Below the pieces are notes generated by a model that was not told the DNA's origin, did not search any database, and was given only the letters and a program-made list of their open reading frames with translations. DNA of 43,294 bases from Clostridia bacterium (GTDB lineage: Bacteria; Bacillota; Clostridia; Lachnospirales; Lachnospiraceae): the NCBI GenBank assembly GCA_029101305.1, contig JAQXQS010000154.1, forward strand, positions 1 to 43,294. The letters run 5' to 3'. The position numbers were made by a program, and so were the translations under genes. Numbering within the stretch: the first letter of the stretch is position 1; the number at the start of each line of letters is the position of its first letter. Below, in pieces: positions 8,653 through 17,557 of the stretch.

Positions 8653-8685
8653 AAAATATACAAAAAATATACAAAAAATATATAA
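8653..8685 (+). repeat. Three tandem copies of an 11-bp A/T repeat
   Basis: The unit AAAATATACAA occurs at 8653 and 8664, and AAAATATATAA at 8675, ending ten bases before the deoC start and right next to its AGAGGAAAAG ribosome site. The period equals one helical turn. Slippage here would change the spacing upstream of the ribosome site. Confidence 0.8.
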
Positions 8686-8697
8686 AGAGGAAAAGAA

Positions 8698-9363
8698 ATG
8701 GACGTAAAAGAGATTTTAAAACATGTAGACCACACCCTTCTTCTCCAGCCATCAACCTGGGAAGAAATCAAACAGATCTGTGATGATGCAATCGAATATG
8801 GAACCGCTTCCGTATGCATTCCGCCAAGCTATGTAAAACAGGCAGCAGAATACGTGAATGGAAAAATGGCAGTATGTACCGTCATCGGCTTTCCAAATGG
8901 CTATATGACCACAGCAGCCAAAGAATTTGAGACAAAGGATGCTCTTGCAAATGGAGCTTCTGAGATCGATATGGTAATCAATATCGGCTGGCTGAAGGAT
9001 AAGAAATACGATCTGATCGAGAATGAGATCCGCACGCTGAAAGCAGCATGTGGGGATAAAATTCTAAAGGTGATCATTGAGACCTGTTTCCTTACAGACG
9101 AGGAAAAGATCAAAATGTGTGAGATCGTAACAGCAGCAGGTGCAGATTATATTAAGACCTCCACAGGCTTTGGCGGCGCTGGAGCTACTTTCGCGGATAT
9201 CGAGCTGTTTTCTAAGCACATCGGACCAAATGTGAAGATGAAGGCAGCTGGTGGTATTTCCTCCCTGGAAGATGCTGAAAAATTCCTTGCTCTTGGTGCT
9301 GACAGACTGGGAACCAGCCGTATTATCAAGATCGTGAAGAATGAGAAAGCTACTGGCTATTGA
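8698..9363 (+). CDS. deoC: Deoxyribose-phosphate aldolase
   Basis: 221 residues, the usual length for the short bacterial class. It splits 2-deoxyribose 5-phosphate to glyceraldehyde 3-phosphate and acetaldehyde. K153 in YIKTSTGFG is the Schiff-base lysine, D91 in EIDMVINIG and K182 in KMKAAGGI complete the catalytic relay. The start follows AGAGGAAAAGAA. It receives product from phosphopentomutase encoded further down and so finishes deoxynucleoside breakdown. Confidence 0.96.
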   Translation: MDVKEILKHVDHTLLLQPSTWEEIKQICDDAIEYGTASVCIPPSYVKQAAEYVNGKMAVCTVIGFPNGYMTTAAKEFETKDALANGASEIDMVINIGWLKDKKYDLIENEIRTLKAACGDKILKVIIETCFLTDEEKIKMCEIVTAAGADYIKTSTGFGGAGATFADIELFSKHIGPNVKMKAAGGISSLEDAEKFLALGADRLGTSRIIKIVKNEKATGY

Positions 9364-9459
9364 GAAAATTACGATTCGTTTTCCGGATAATATGAAATAG
9401 GTGTACTCAAAATATATGGGACTTTGTTGGAAACATGTTGAAAAATAGGAGGTGTAAAA

Positions 9460-9897
9460 ATGGAAAAGCAGATGATAAACAGGTTAATTGAAACAGCGAT
9501 TGCACAGTTGGAATTTTCCTATACACCCTATTCCAATTTTAAAGTGGGCGCAGCCCTGCTTGGAAAAAATGGTCAGATTTATACTGGCTGCAATATCGAA
9601 AACGCCGGATACAGTGCTACAAACTGCGCAGAACGGACCGCGTTTTTCAAAGCAGTAAGTGAAGGTGTCAGGGAATTCCAGGCAATCTGCGTGGTAGGCG
9701 GAAAGGATGGAATCCTTACGGAATATGCATCTCCCTGCGGTGTGTGCAGACAGGTGATGATGGAATTCTGCAATCCGGAAACCTTCCGGATCATTCTGGC
9801 GGTGGATAAGGAACATTACGATATATATACCCTGAAGGAACTTTTGCCGTTAGGATTTGGACCGGCGAACCTTAATTCTTTTCAATCGGCTGAATGA
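9460..9897 (+). CDS. cdd: Cytidine deaminase
   Basis: 145 residues, the tetrameric short type. Zinc ligands are C56 (in NCAER), C93 and C96 (in SPCGVC), and E58 is the catalytic proton shuttle; CNIENAGY binds the ribose. It converts cytidine and deoxycytidine to uridine and deoxyuridine, which uridine phosphorylase can then split. The ATG follows AGGAGG by six bases. Confidence 0.96.
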   Translation: MEKQMINRLIETAIAQLEFSYTPYSNFKVGAALLGKNGQIYTGCNIENAGYSATNCAERTAFFKAVSEGVREFQAICVVGGKDGILTEYASPCGVCRQVMMEFCNPETFRIILAVDKEHYDIYTLKELLPLGFGPANLNSFQSAE

Positions 9898-9991
9898 CTT
9901 AAGAGATGCGATGCAGTACAGACAATTGGTGAAATGAAACCAGTCGCGTAAAGTAGAAAAATAGAGTGAAAGTACAGCAGGAGACGAAATT

Positions 9992-10966
9992 ATGACACCA
10001 GAAGAATTAAGAAAAATGCCCAAAATAGAACTCCATTGCCATCTGGATGGTTCCTTAAGCCGGGAGTTTATAGAGAGCAGACTGGGAAGGACGGTACAGC
10101 AAGAAGAGCTTAGTGTATCAGAGGACTGCACCAGTCTGGCCCAGTATCTGGAGAAATTTTCCCTCCCCGGCCAGTGTATTATGGATGAAAAAGGACTGGA
10201 AGAAGCAGGCTATGACGTGCTTTGTGCTATGAGCCAGGAAAATGTGCGCTATGCAGAAATCCGCTTTGCGCCCCTTCTTTCAGAGACTTCTGATATGAGC
10301 TGCCGGTCTGTGATCGAGGCTCTGTTAAAAGGGCTTGAGCGGGGAAGAAGAGACTTTGGAACAGAATTTGGTGTGATTACCTGTGCCATGCGCCATCATA
10401 GCCAGGAGGATAACAGCCGTATGCTAAAAACTGCCCGGGAATATCTGGGATACGGCGTGTGTGCAGCCGATCTGGCAGGTGCAGAAGCTGCTTATCCCAT
10501 GTCACAGTTTATGGAGCTTTTCCAGAACGCACGCAGGCTGGAAATGCCGTTCACCCTTCATGCAGGAGAGTGCGGAAGTGTACAGAATGTAATCGACTCT
10601 GTAAAGGCAGGGGCAGCAAGAATCGGCCACGGAATTGCCATGCGTGGTCATGACAGTCTTCAGAAAGAACTGGCAGAAAGAAAAACCGGAATTGAACTTT
10701 GTCCCATCAGCAATCTTCAGACCAAGGCAGTACGGAGCACTTCTGAATATCCGCTCCGGGAGTTTCTGGATGCAGGGCTGAAGGTATCTATCAACACGGA
10801 TAACCGTACCGTAAGCAATACAAGTCTTACCAAAGAACTTCAGTTTATCCAGAAGACTTATGGAATCCGGGATGAAGAGCTTTGGCTGCTGATGAAAAAT
10901 GCAGTAGATACCGCTTTTGCAGGAGAGGACATAAAAGAAAAACTATATTCTGAATTGAAACTATAA
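9992..10966 (+). CDS. add: Adenosine deaminase
   Basis: 324 residues. Metal ligands H15 and H17 lie in IELHCHLDGS; further signature stretches are LHAGECG, RIGHGIAM and SINTDNRTVSNTSL, the last with the aspartate ligand in the form typical of bacterial Add. It makes inosine or deoxyinosine, which the purine nucleoside phosphorylase at the operon end uses. AGGAGACG precedes the ATG. It is separated from phosphopentomutase by only 27 bases. Confidence 0.95.
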   Translation: MTPEELRKMPKIELHCHLDGSLSREFIESRLGRTVQQEELSVSEDCTSLAQYLEKFSLPGQCIMDEKGLEEAGYDVLCAMSQENVRYAEIRFAPLLSETSDMSCRSVIEALLKGLERGRRDFGTEFGVITCAMRHHSQEDNSRMLKTAREYLGYGVCAADLAGAEAAYPMSQFMELFQNARRLEMPFTLHAGECGSVQNVIDSVKAGAARIGHGIAMRGHDSLQKELAERKTGIELCPISNLQTKAVRSTSEYPLREFLDAGLKVSINTDNRTVSNTSLTKELQFIQKTYGIRDEELWLLMKNAVDTAFAGEDIKEKLYSELKL

Positions 10967-10993
10967 ATGGATGTGGAAATGGGGGATTTTATT

Positions 10994-12184
10994 TTGAAAA
11001 AATATGAAAGAGTTTTCGTGATCGTTCTGGATTCCCTTGGGATCGGTGCAATGCCCGATTCCGGGAAATTCGGGGATGTGGGAGTTGATACATTCGGACA
11101 TATTCTGGAGAAAATGGGCTCCCTGGAAATACCAAATCTCAGAAAGCTGGGAATGCTGAATCTGCACCCGGCAGGAAATATGCAGGGTGTAGAGCAGCCA
11201 ATGGGCCGTTATATGCGTGTGGGAGAAGCCAGCAATGGCAAGGACACCATGACAGGCCACTGGGAAATGATGGGAATCAGGACCGAAAAGCCCTTTATCA
11301 CGTTTACAGATACCGGATTTCCACCGGAGCTGATTCAGGAGCTGGAAAAGCGCTGCGGCAAACGTGTGATCGGCAATAAGAGTGCCAGTGGGACTGAAAT
11401 CATTGAGGAGCTTGGGGAAGAGGAAATCAATACAGGTGCAATGATCGTCTATACTTCCGCGGATTCTGTGCTTCAGATCTGTGGAAATGAGGAGACCTTT
11501 GATCTTCAGAATCTGTACCGCTGCTGTGAGATCGCAAGAGAGATCACCATGAAGGATGAGTGGCGTGTGGGACGAGTAATCGCCAGACCTTATGTGGGCA
11601 AAAAGAAAGGAGAGTTTAAGCGCACCAGCAATCGTCATGACTATGCGCTGAAGCCAACCGGCCTTACTGCTTTAAATGCATTGAAGGATGGCGGGCTGGA
11701 TGTGATCGGTGTAGGAAAGATCAATGATATTTTCTGCGGCGAAGGAATCACAAAGACATATCATTCTGACAGCTCCGTTCAGGGAATGGAACAGACCATT
11801 GAAATCTGTAAGGAAGATTTTAAAGGACTTTGTTTTGTAAATCTGGTCGATTTCGATGCGCTGTGGGGACACAGACGGAATGTGGAAGGCTATGGAAAGG
11901 AAATCGAGAAATTCGATAAAAACCTTGGCGTTCTTTTACAGGAGCTGAAAGAGGACGATCTGTTGATCCTGACAGCGGACCATGGAAATGATCCCACTTA
12001 CAGCGGCACCGACCATACAAGGGAATATGTTCCGTTTATCGCATATTCCAAAGCAATGCAAAATGGCGGAGCCCTTGAAAATGAAGATACGTTTTCCGTT
12101 ATCGGTGCTTCCATAGCGGATAATTTTGATGTGAAAATGCCAGAAGGAACCATCGGACATTCCATTCTGGAGAAGCTGGTTTAA
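10994..12184 (+). CDS. deoB: Phosphopentomutase (TTG start)
   Basis: 396 residues if started at the TTG at 10994, which has GGGGGA seven bases upstream and gives the N-terminus [14 protein letters not shown] usual in this family. An ATG at 10967 would touch the stop of add and add nine residues; it lacks a good ribosome site. D13 is a metal ligand, and T85 in KDTMTGHWE is the activating phospho-threonine. Metal ligands also lie in [15 protein letters not shown] and GTDHTRE. The enzyme is an alkaline-phosphatase-fold mutase that turns (deoxy)ribose 1-phosphate into the 5-phosphate for DeoC or the pentose phosphate route. Confidence 0.93.
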   Translation: MKKYERVFVIVLDSLGIGAMPDSGKFGDVGVDTFGHILEKMGSLEIPNLRKLGMLNLHPAGNMQGVEQPMGRYMRVGEASNGKDTMTGHWEMMGIRTEKPFITFTDTGFPPELIQELEKRCGKRVIGNKSASGTEIIEELGEEEINTGAMIVYTSADSVLQICGNEETFDLQNLYRCCEIAREITMKDEWRVGRVIARPYVGKKKGEFKRTSNRHDYALKPTGLTALNALKDGGLDVIGVGKINDIFCGEGITKTYHSDSSVQGMEQTIEICKEDFKGLCFVNLVDFDALWGHRRNVEGYGKEIEKFDKNLGVLLQELKEDDLLILTADHGNDPTYSGTDHTREYVPFIAYSKAMQNGGALENEDTFSVIGASIADNFDVKMPEGTIGHSILEKLV

Positions 12185-12215
12185 GCTGGGATTTGGCAGA
12201 AAATGAGGAAACCAC

Positions 12216-12944
12216 ATGAAACATACTTACTTACATGATGTGCTTCCTTTCCTTCGGGAACTGGAAAGAGAGAAACAGAAGCAGTTCGAAGCATATTTCA
12301 GAACTGCCCCATTATGGCTTATGGATCTGTTCCAAAGCGAAGTGATGGAGGCCGGGACTACCTTCATCCGGGAAAATGAGCCTGCAGATACGATTTTCTT
12401 TGTTGCCAGAGGAAGAGTAAAAGCTACAGATTACCGGGTGTCTGGTATTGCCTACGATTTTATGAAGCCTATGAATCTGATCGCACTGGGCGGTATGGAG
12501 GTAATTCTGGGACAAGCCACTTATCAGACGACGTTACAGACGGAGACAGAATGTATTGTGGCGAAGCTTCCAAGAGCCCAGTACGAGAAATGGATCTATT
12601 CAGATACAGAAGCGTTCCGCCTGGAAGCCAGACTTACCTGTACTTCCCTTTTGGAAGAGGAGAGACGCAACCGGCTTTATCTGTTTCTGGAAGGAGCAGA
12701 CAGACTGGCAGTGCTTTTTGTGGACTGGTTTGAAAAATATAACAAAAATGATATTTTGCTGATTAACGAAAGCCGTCAGAACCTGGCAGATGAGACTGGG
12801 CTTTGCCTGAAAAGTATCAGCCGTGCCATCAAGAAATTCCAGATGGATCAGCTGATCGTGAAGAAGGGCAATCAGATCTGTATCAACCGGAAACAGTATG
12901 AGGGTCTGAAGCAGACGGTAGATGAGAAAATCGGCAGTGTATAG
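12216..12944 (+). CDS. Crp/Fnr-family transcriptional regulator
   Basis: 242 residues, start preceded by GAGGAA. Residues about 30-120 are a cyclic-nucleotide-binding-type beta roll (AGTTFIRENEPADTIFFVARG), but the phosphate cassette of true cAMP binders is not seen. Residues about 175-225 form a winged helix-turn-helix with ESRQNLADETGLCLKSISRA as the DNA-reading part. No cluster of cysteines for an iron-sulfur group is present. Lying between deoB and punA in the same direction, it most likely controls this operon in response to a nucleoside or sugar phosphate, which is inference. Confidence 0.88.
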   Translation: MKHTYLHDVLPFLRELEREKQKQFEAYFRTAPLWLMDLFQSEVMEAGTTFIRENEPADTIFFVARGRVKATDYRVSGIAYDFMKPMNLIALGGMEVILGQATYQTTLQTETECIVAKLPRAQYEKWIYSDTEAFRLEARLTCTSLLEEERRNRLYLFLEGADRLAVLFVDWFEKYNKNDILLINESRQNLADETGLCLKSISRAIKKFQMDQLIVKKGNQICINRKQYEGLKQTVDEKIGSV

Positions 12945-12978
12945 GCGAAAACAGGATAATAAAAAGGAGAAGGTGTGC

Positions 12979-13800
12979 ATGAGCGATTTATACAGAAAAT
13001 TAGAGACATGTCTTGCAAGTGTGCGGGCAAAAACAGATTTTAAACCGGAAGTGGCGCTGATCCTGGGATCCGGTCTCGGAGATTATGCAGATGAGATCCA
13101 GATCGAAACCACCATTGATTATACGGATATTGAAGGCTTTCCTACCTCCACTGTGGCAGGACATAAGGGCAGATTTGTATTTGGCTATGTGGAAAAGGTG
13201 CCGGTAGTGATCATGCAGGGAAGAGTCCATTACTATGAAGGATATCCTATGTCAGATGTTGTGCTTCCAACCAGGCTGATGGGGATGCTGGGAGCGAAAA
13301 AACTGTTCCTTACAAATGCGGCAGGTGGTGTGAATCCTTCTTTTAAACCAGGGGATTTCATGATGATCACAGACCATATCACCACAGGTGTTCCAAGCCC
13401 GCTGATCGGACCGAATATGGACGAGCTTGGAAGCAGGTTTCCGGATATGAGTGAGGTGTACAGTAAAAGGTTTCAGAATGTGATCCGTGACTGCGCGAAG
13501 AAATGCGGTATTTCCATTCAGGAAGGCGTTTATGTGCAGTTTACAGGACCCAATTATGAAACTCCTGCTGAGATCAGGATGGCAGCTGCATGGGGCGGTG
13601 ACGCGGTTGGAATGAGTACTGCATGTGAGGCGATGGCAGCGCGCCACATGGGCCTCGAGGTATGCGGAATTTCCTGTATCACAAATATGGCAGCAGGTAT
13701 TTCCAAAGAAGAGCTGAACCACAAAGAGGTGCAGGAGACTGCTGACAGGGTGGCAAAATCCTTTAAAGAGCTGGTAACAGAAATTGTGATCCATATGTAA
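12979..13800 (+). CDS. punA: Purine-nucleoside phosphorylase (trimeric, inosine/guanosine type)
   Basis: 273 residues from the ATG at 12979, which has AAGGAGAAGG before it; in-frame codons upstream lie inside the regulator gene. Motifs are LILGSGLGDYAD, GHKGRFVFGY, MQGRVHYYEGYPM, LTNAAGGVN and the purine-binding PNYETPAEIR with GMSTACEAMAARH. The length and the N-terminal glycine loop identify the NP-II trimer class that uses inosine and guanosine, not adenosine, which fits the presence of adenosine deaminase in the operon. It is the last gene, followed by a strong terminator. Confidence 0.95.
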   Translation: MSDLYRKLETCLASVRAKTDFKPEVALILGSGLGDYADEIQIETTIDYTDIEGFPTSTVAGHKGRFVFGYVEKVPVVIMQGRVHYYEGYPMSDVVLPTRLMGMLGAKKLFLTNAAGGVNPSFKPGDFMMITDHITTGVPSPLIGPNMDELGSRFPDMSEVYSKRFQNVIRDCAKKCGISIQEGVYVQFTGPNYETPAEIRMAAAWGGDAVGMSTACEAMAARHMGLEVCGISCITNMAAGISKEELNHKEVQETADRVAKSFKELVTEIVIHM

Positions 13801-13838
13801 GGGAAAACATCTGTAAAAGCATAAATAACAGTGTAAAT

Positions 13839-13884
13839 AAAAACGAACGGAACCTGGAAAGCTGAGGATCCGTTCGTTTTTTAT
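13839..13884. terminator. Bidirectional terminator between punA and the minus-strand genes
   Basis: ACGAACGGA (13843-13851) and TCCGTTCGT (13869-13877) pair perfectly, flanked by A-runs on the left and T-runs on the right, so it can end transcripts from both sides. It serves the nucleoside operon and the small minus-strand gene. Confidence 0.9.
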
Positions 13885-13958
13885 AGAAATATGTTTTGTT
13901 TCCTGGGTACTTTTCCCTGTTTTGAGGCAGGCTCGTTTTGGTAAAAAATCTCCTGGGT

Positions 13959-14162
13959 TTAATTCTTTTTCGTACGGATGTGAACCTCAGGAATCGCCAC
14001 ATTATCATATTCGATAGGATGCTGTGCCGGCTGTTCCTCCTCATGGGGTTCTGCTTTATGGGTATGGACTTCCGGAATCGCCACATTGTCAAATGTCAGA
14101 TCATACTTGTTTTTATGCTGTTCCTTTTTGGTTTTGAGAAAATTCTTTAAATTCTTAAGCAT
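13959..14162 (-). CDS. Small His-rich protein with duplicated DNVAIPEVH motif
   Basis: 67 residues, not recognised. The start has AAGGAG seven bases upstream, so the gene is credible. The N-terminus is basic (MLKNLKNFLKTKKEQHKNK). Then FDNVAIPEVHTHK and YDNVAIPEVHIRTKK appear as two copies of one module separated by an acidic/His linker (EPHEEEQPAQH). There is no signal peptide or membrane segment and no cysteine. The two copies also match at DNA level, which points to an internal duplication. It begins 45 bases after the gltS stop on the same strand and could be the last gene of that operon. A metal-binding or peptide-precursor role can be imagined from the repeat, but nothing proves either. 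Confidence 0.75.
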   Translation of the reverse strand: MLKNLKNFLKTKKEQHKNKYDLTFDNVAIPEVHTHKAEPHEEEQPAQHPIEYDNVAIPEVHIRTKKN

Positions 14163-14207
14163 AACGATACTCCTTAAATTTATGATACATTGATCTAAAA
14201 CCTACAA

Positions 14208-15395
14208 TCATAATATATTGATAAAGAAAGTAATGACAAGACTGTTCAGGAAGTCTGCAAACAAGCTTCCGATAAGGGGAATCAGCAGATATGCCTTTAC
14301 AGATGGTACATATTTTTCGCAGACAGCCTGCATATTCGCCATGGCATTTGGGGTGGCACCCATTCCGAACCCACAGGTTCCGGCTACCAGGATAGCTGCA
14401 TCGTAATCTCTTCCCATGATATTGAATTCAATAAAATAGGTGAAAACACAGATCAATACAACCTGTGCGGCCAGCAGGATGACAAGGGGAAGAGCAAGGG
14501 AAGCAAGCTCCCACAGCTTCAGGGTGATCATAGCCATGCCAAGGAACAGGGACAGGCTGATACCGCCCAGGTCGTTGATCTCACCCATGTGGATGGTGGT
14601 CACATTTGTATATTCGCAGATGTTTCGCATAAGAGCAGCTGCAAGCATGGCGCCGATATAAATGGGAAAGGTAAGCCCTGTTTTCGTGAGAAACATGGAA
14701 AATATGGTCCCAAGACCAATGGCCAGGATCAGCTGGAAAACAGCAGATGGATACATATTGGTATGACGCTCGTGCTTTTTTTCATCTTCCACCAGAAGAG
14801 TGTCATCTTCTGTGGAGACAGTGGCAAGCAGGTTATGTTTTTCGATAAGACGTTTCCCAAGAGGGCCGCCTACCAGGCTGCCGAAAATAAGTCCAAAGGT
14901 TGCTGCAGCAGTACAGATGGTGGTGGCGCCGTTGATCTTGAAATCCTCCAGTACCGGACCAAATGCCCCTGCAGTACCGTGTCCTCCTACCATAGGGATA
15001 GAGCCGGTGCACATTCCGATCAGAGGGTCAAGTCCAAGAAGCTTGGCAAGTCCTACAGCTGTAAAGTTCTGAAGCAGGATCAGTGCGATTACAAGTCCCA
15101 GGAAAACGATCAGTGATTTTCCGCCGCTTTTTAAGATCTTTAGATTGGCCTGGAAGCCTACAGAGGTAAAAAAGAAAACCATGCAGACCTCGCGTAAGGT
15201 ATCATCAAAGGAAAATTCAGCAATGCCGGTGCTGTAGCATACACATGTCATAATAGCGAACAAAAGACCGCCGATGACTGGTGCCGGGATACAGAATTTT
15301 TCCAGAAAACTGATCCTTTTTCTTAAAAAGTTACCAAGTAAAAGTACCAGCACAGCAATAGCCAGTGTCTGATACATATCTAATTGAATCTTCAT
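14208..15395 (-). CDS. gltS: Sodium/glutamate symporter (GltS family)
   Basis: 395 residues, the usual length for GltS. Two inverted halves of about five membrane segments each are visible; GSIPMVGGHGTAGAFGP and AGTCGFGMGATPNAMANM are the two re-entrant loops that hold sodium and glutamate. A hydrophilic loop around residues 190-215 (TEDDTLLVEDEKKHERH) links the halves. The ribosome site AGAAAG is weak. It follows the TAXI binding protein gene by 57 bases, so both are likely on one mRNA. GltS carriers are not known to need a binding protein, so this pairing is notable. Confidence 0.94.
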   Translation of the reverse strand: MKIQLDMYQTLAIAVLVLLLGNFLRKRISFLEKFCIPAPVIGGLLFAIMTCVCYSTGIAEFSFDDTLREVCMVFFFTSVGFQANLKILKSGGKSLIVFLGLVIALILLQNFTAVGLAKLLGLDPLIGMCTGSIPMVGGHGTAGAFGPVLEDFKINGATTICTAAATFGLIFGSLVGGPLGKRLIEKHNLLATVSTEDDTLLVEDEKKHERHTNMYPSAVFQLILAIGLGTIFSMFLTKTGLTFPIYIGAMLAAALMRNICEYTNVTTIHMGEINDLGGISLSLFLGMAMITLKLWELASLALPLVILLAAQVVLICVFTYFIEFNIMGRDYDAAILVAGTCGFGMGATPNAMANMQAVCEKYVPSVKAYLLIPLIGSLFADFLNSLVITFFINIL

Positions 15396-15452
15396 GTTAA
15401 GTCTTTCTGAGTACTGTTTCCTGTGGAAAACAGCAGCTCTTTTTGTCAGTTG

Positions 15453-16382
15453 TTATTGGTTTACCTGTAATCCGTCAGCTTCATAATGGGCAGCTGCGCC
15501 AGCGTGAAATGGAATCGGGATTCCTTCCACCGCAAATTTCTCATCCAGATTAAGATCCAGGGAAGTTGCATATTGAAGCTCCTTTGCCTTTTCAAAGAGC
15601 AGGGCGGTCAACTGTTGGATCGTGTCCTCTGACATGGAGTCGGATGTGACAAGTACAGAGGTTACGCCGATGGTATCTACTTCCTCATCCTGGCCCTTAT
15701 AGGTTTCGACCGGAATGGTATAACGGCTGTAAGCATCTGAGGAAGCGCGCATTTTACTGATAACGTCATCATCAATGGGAATCAGGCGGATATCACATTC
15801 GCGGGAGAGCTCTTCGATGATGGTGGTGTTGATTCCGGCGGTACAGAAAAATGCGTCAATATCACCAGCCTCAAGCTCATGGGCGGCATCGATGTAGTCC
15901 AGGTTTTTCGTGGTAACAATGGAAGATGGCATTCCGGCAAATTCCAGTATCTGGGTGGCATTCCGCTCGGTTCCGGAATCTTCGGCACCGATGCTTACTG
16001 TATGTCCGGAAAGGTCGTTAAGACATTGGATGTCAGAATCTGCCCGGACGACCAGCTGGCATGCCTCCGTGTAAAGTCCTGCAATGGCACGCAGGTTGCT
16101 GTTTTTTGCGTAGGCGTCGTAGATCAGATCCGCCTGTGCGATTCCAAGTTCAATATAATTGTCTGCCAAAAGCCTCAGATTTGCAGAAGAACCAGCTGTT
16201 GTGCGTACTTCAAAGGAATGGTCCGGAAGCTGTTCATTTGCCAGCTCTGTGAAGGTGTTTGCAAATGAGTAATACATACCGCCTACATCTGCGGCGCCAA
16301 ATCGGATGGTATTTTCGGAAATCCGGCAGCCACTTAAGGAAAAAAGCATCAGACATAGCAGTATGCTAAGTGTTCTTTTCAT
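15453..16382 (-). CDS. TAXI-family solute-binding lipoprotein
   Basis: 309 residues. The signal peptide ends in the lipobox FSLSGC with C19 as the lipidated residue. The mature part opens with IRFGAADVGGMYYSFANTF and has EVRTTAGSSANLRLL, both typical of the TAXI group, the binding proteins of one class of TRAP transporters, where the GGxY and T-x-GS stretches line an acidic-ligand site. No TRAP membrane subunit (DctM or fused DctQM) is in the window; the next gene is GltS. AGAAAGGAG lies before the ATG. I infer a glutamate or similar dicarboxylate ligand. Confidence 0.9.
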   Translation of the reverse strand: MKRTLSILLCLMLFSLSGCRISENTIRFGAADVGGMYYSFANTFTELANEQLPDHSFEVRTTAGSSANLRLLADNYIELGIAQADLIYDAYAKNSNLRAIAGLYTEACQLVVRADSDIQCLNDLSGHTVSIGAEDSGTERNATQILEFAGMPSSIVTTKNLDYIDAAHELEAGDIDAFFCTAGINTTIIEELSRECDIRLIPIDDDVISKMRASSDAYSRYTIPVETYKGQDEEVDTIGVTSVLVTSDSMSEDTIQQLTALLFEKAKELQYATSLDLNLDEKFAVEGIPIPFHAGAAAHYEADGLQVNQ

Positions 16383-16550
16383 AATGTACTCCTTTCTGTT
16401 GTTTTTTGATTTTGTAATTGTCCGGCTTCGAATGTTTTCTGGACAGTTACCCTGTTTTTATTTTACATGGAAATCGCTTTTTAGAAAAGATGAAATTGGA
16501 GAAATTTATTTGACGATGGACAGGAACATACAGAAAGTAGTTTATCTGGC

Positions 16551-16579
16551 TTGAATTTTACCTGGTGAAATGTTAGGAT
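16551..16579 (+). promoter_or_regulatory. Possible promoter of the pfkB-udk genes
   Basis: TTGAAT, 17 bases, TAGGAT, 46 bases before the kinase start. The -10 is poor. The remaining 16383-16550 part of this divergent gap must also hold the minus-strand TAXI promoter, which I cannot place with confidence. Confidence 0.35.
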
Positions 16580-16625
16580 ATTAAAATATGAAAAGGTATA
16601 ACGTAACAAAGGAGAAAGACAGAGT

Positions 16626-17546
16626 ATGGGAATTGTTGTAATCGGTGATGTTTTTATCGATGTGAAAGGATATTCCACAGCACCATTTATTCCAGGTGGA
16701 AGAAATACAGGTGTGATCCAGCAGATTCATGGCGGGGTAGGCAGAAATGTTGTGGAAGATATTGCCAATATTGAGCTGAAGCCTACATTTATCAGTGCAG
16801 TAGATGATGATGCGATGGGAGATGAAGTGATCCGCAAGCTTATGCGCCATAAAGTGGATACCAGATATATGCGTAAGGTAAAAGATGGTATGGGAACCTG
16901 GCTGGCAGTATTTGACCAGGATGGAGACGTGGTGGCGTCTATTTCCAAGCGCCCGGATCACCGGCCCATCGAGCAGATCCTGGATGAACATGGCGATGAG
17001 ATCTTCCAGGATGCTGACAGTGTGGTGATCGAGATTGACATTGACAAGGAAATCGTGAAGAAGACCTTTCACTATGCAGAGAAATATGGGAAAAAGGTAT
17101 ATGCCCTTGTATCCAATATGACAATTGCCATTGAAAGAAGAGACTTTTTAAGAAGAACAGCCTGCTTTGTGTGCAATCAGCAGGAGGCTGGAATCTTGTT
17201 TTCTGAGGATTACAGCAGTCTGAACCCAGAAGAAATGGCCCAGTGTCTTACGAAGAGAATCCAGTCTGCCCATATTCCGAAGATGGTGGTAACTATGGGA
17301 AGCGATGGCGCTGCCTATGCAGATCAGGAGGGGAATTGCGGAGTATATCCGGCCATGAAAGTAGATGTGGTTGATACTACAGGAGCAGGAGATGCTTTTT
17401 TCGCAGGTGTGTGCGTGGGACTTACCTATGGAAAGAGTATGAGAGAGGCATGTGCCATCGGTACCCGTCTTTCCTCAACGGTTATCTGTACTTCAGAGAA
17501 TATTTGTCCAAGATTCATGCCGGAAGAGTTCGGCCTTGATATGTAG
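16626..17546 (+). CDS. PfkB-family carbohydrate or nucleoside kinase
   Basis: 306 residues, normal for the ribokinase/PfkB fold. The N-terminus has VVIGDVFIDVKGY and the substrate glycine pair region IHGGVGRNVVEDI; the C-terminal DTTGAGDAFFAG (250-261) holds the anion hole and catalytic D256. It phosphorylates a sugar or nucleoside hydroxyl with ATP. The next gene, 11 bases on, is uridine kinase, so a ribosyl or nucleoside substrate such as pseudouridine is conceivable, but no PsuG-like gene is nearby. GGAG precedes the ATG. The exact substrate is unknown. Confidence 0.88.
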   Translation: MGIVVIGDVFIDVKGYSTAPFIPGGRNTGVIQQIHGGVGRNVVEDIANIELKPTFISAVDDDAMGDEVIRKLMRHKVDTRYMRKVKDGMGTWLAVFDQDGDVVASISKRPDHRPIEQILDEHGDEIFQDADSVVIEIDIDKEIVKKTFHYAEKYGKKVYALVSNMTIAIERRDFLRRTACFVCNQQEAGILFSEDYSSLNPEEMAQCLTKRIQSAHIPKMVVTMGSDGAAYADQEGNCGVYPAMKVDVVDTTGAGDAFFAGVCVGLTYGKSMREACAIGTRLSSTVICTSENICPRFMPEEFGLDM

Positions 17547-17557
17547 GAGCGGGATAT

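Noticed and set aside
10967-10993. ATG start nine codons upstream for phosphopentomutase
   Set aside because: The TTG at 10994 has GGGGGA at good spacing and gives the family's usual N-terminus.
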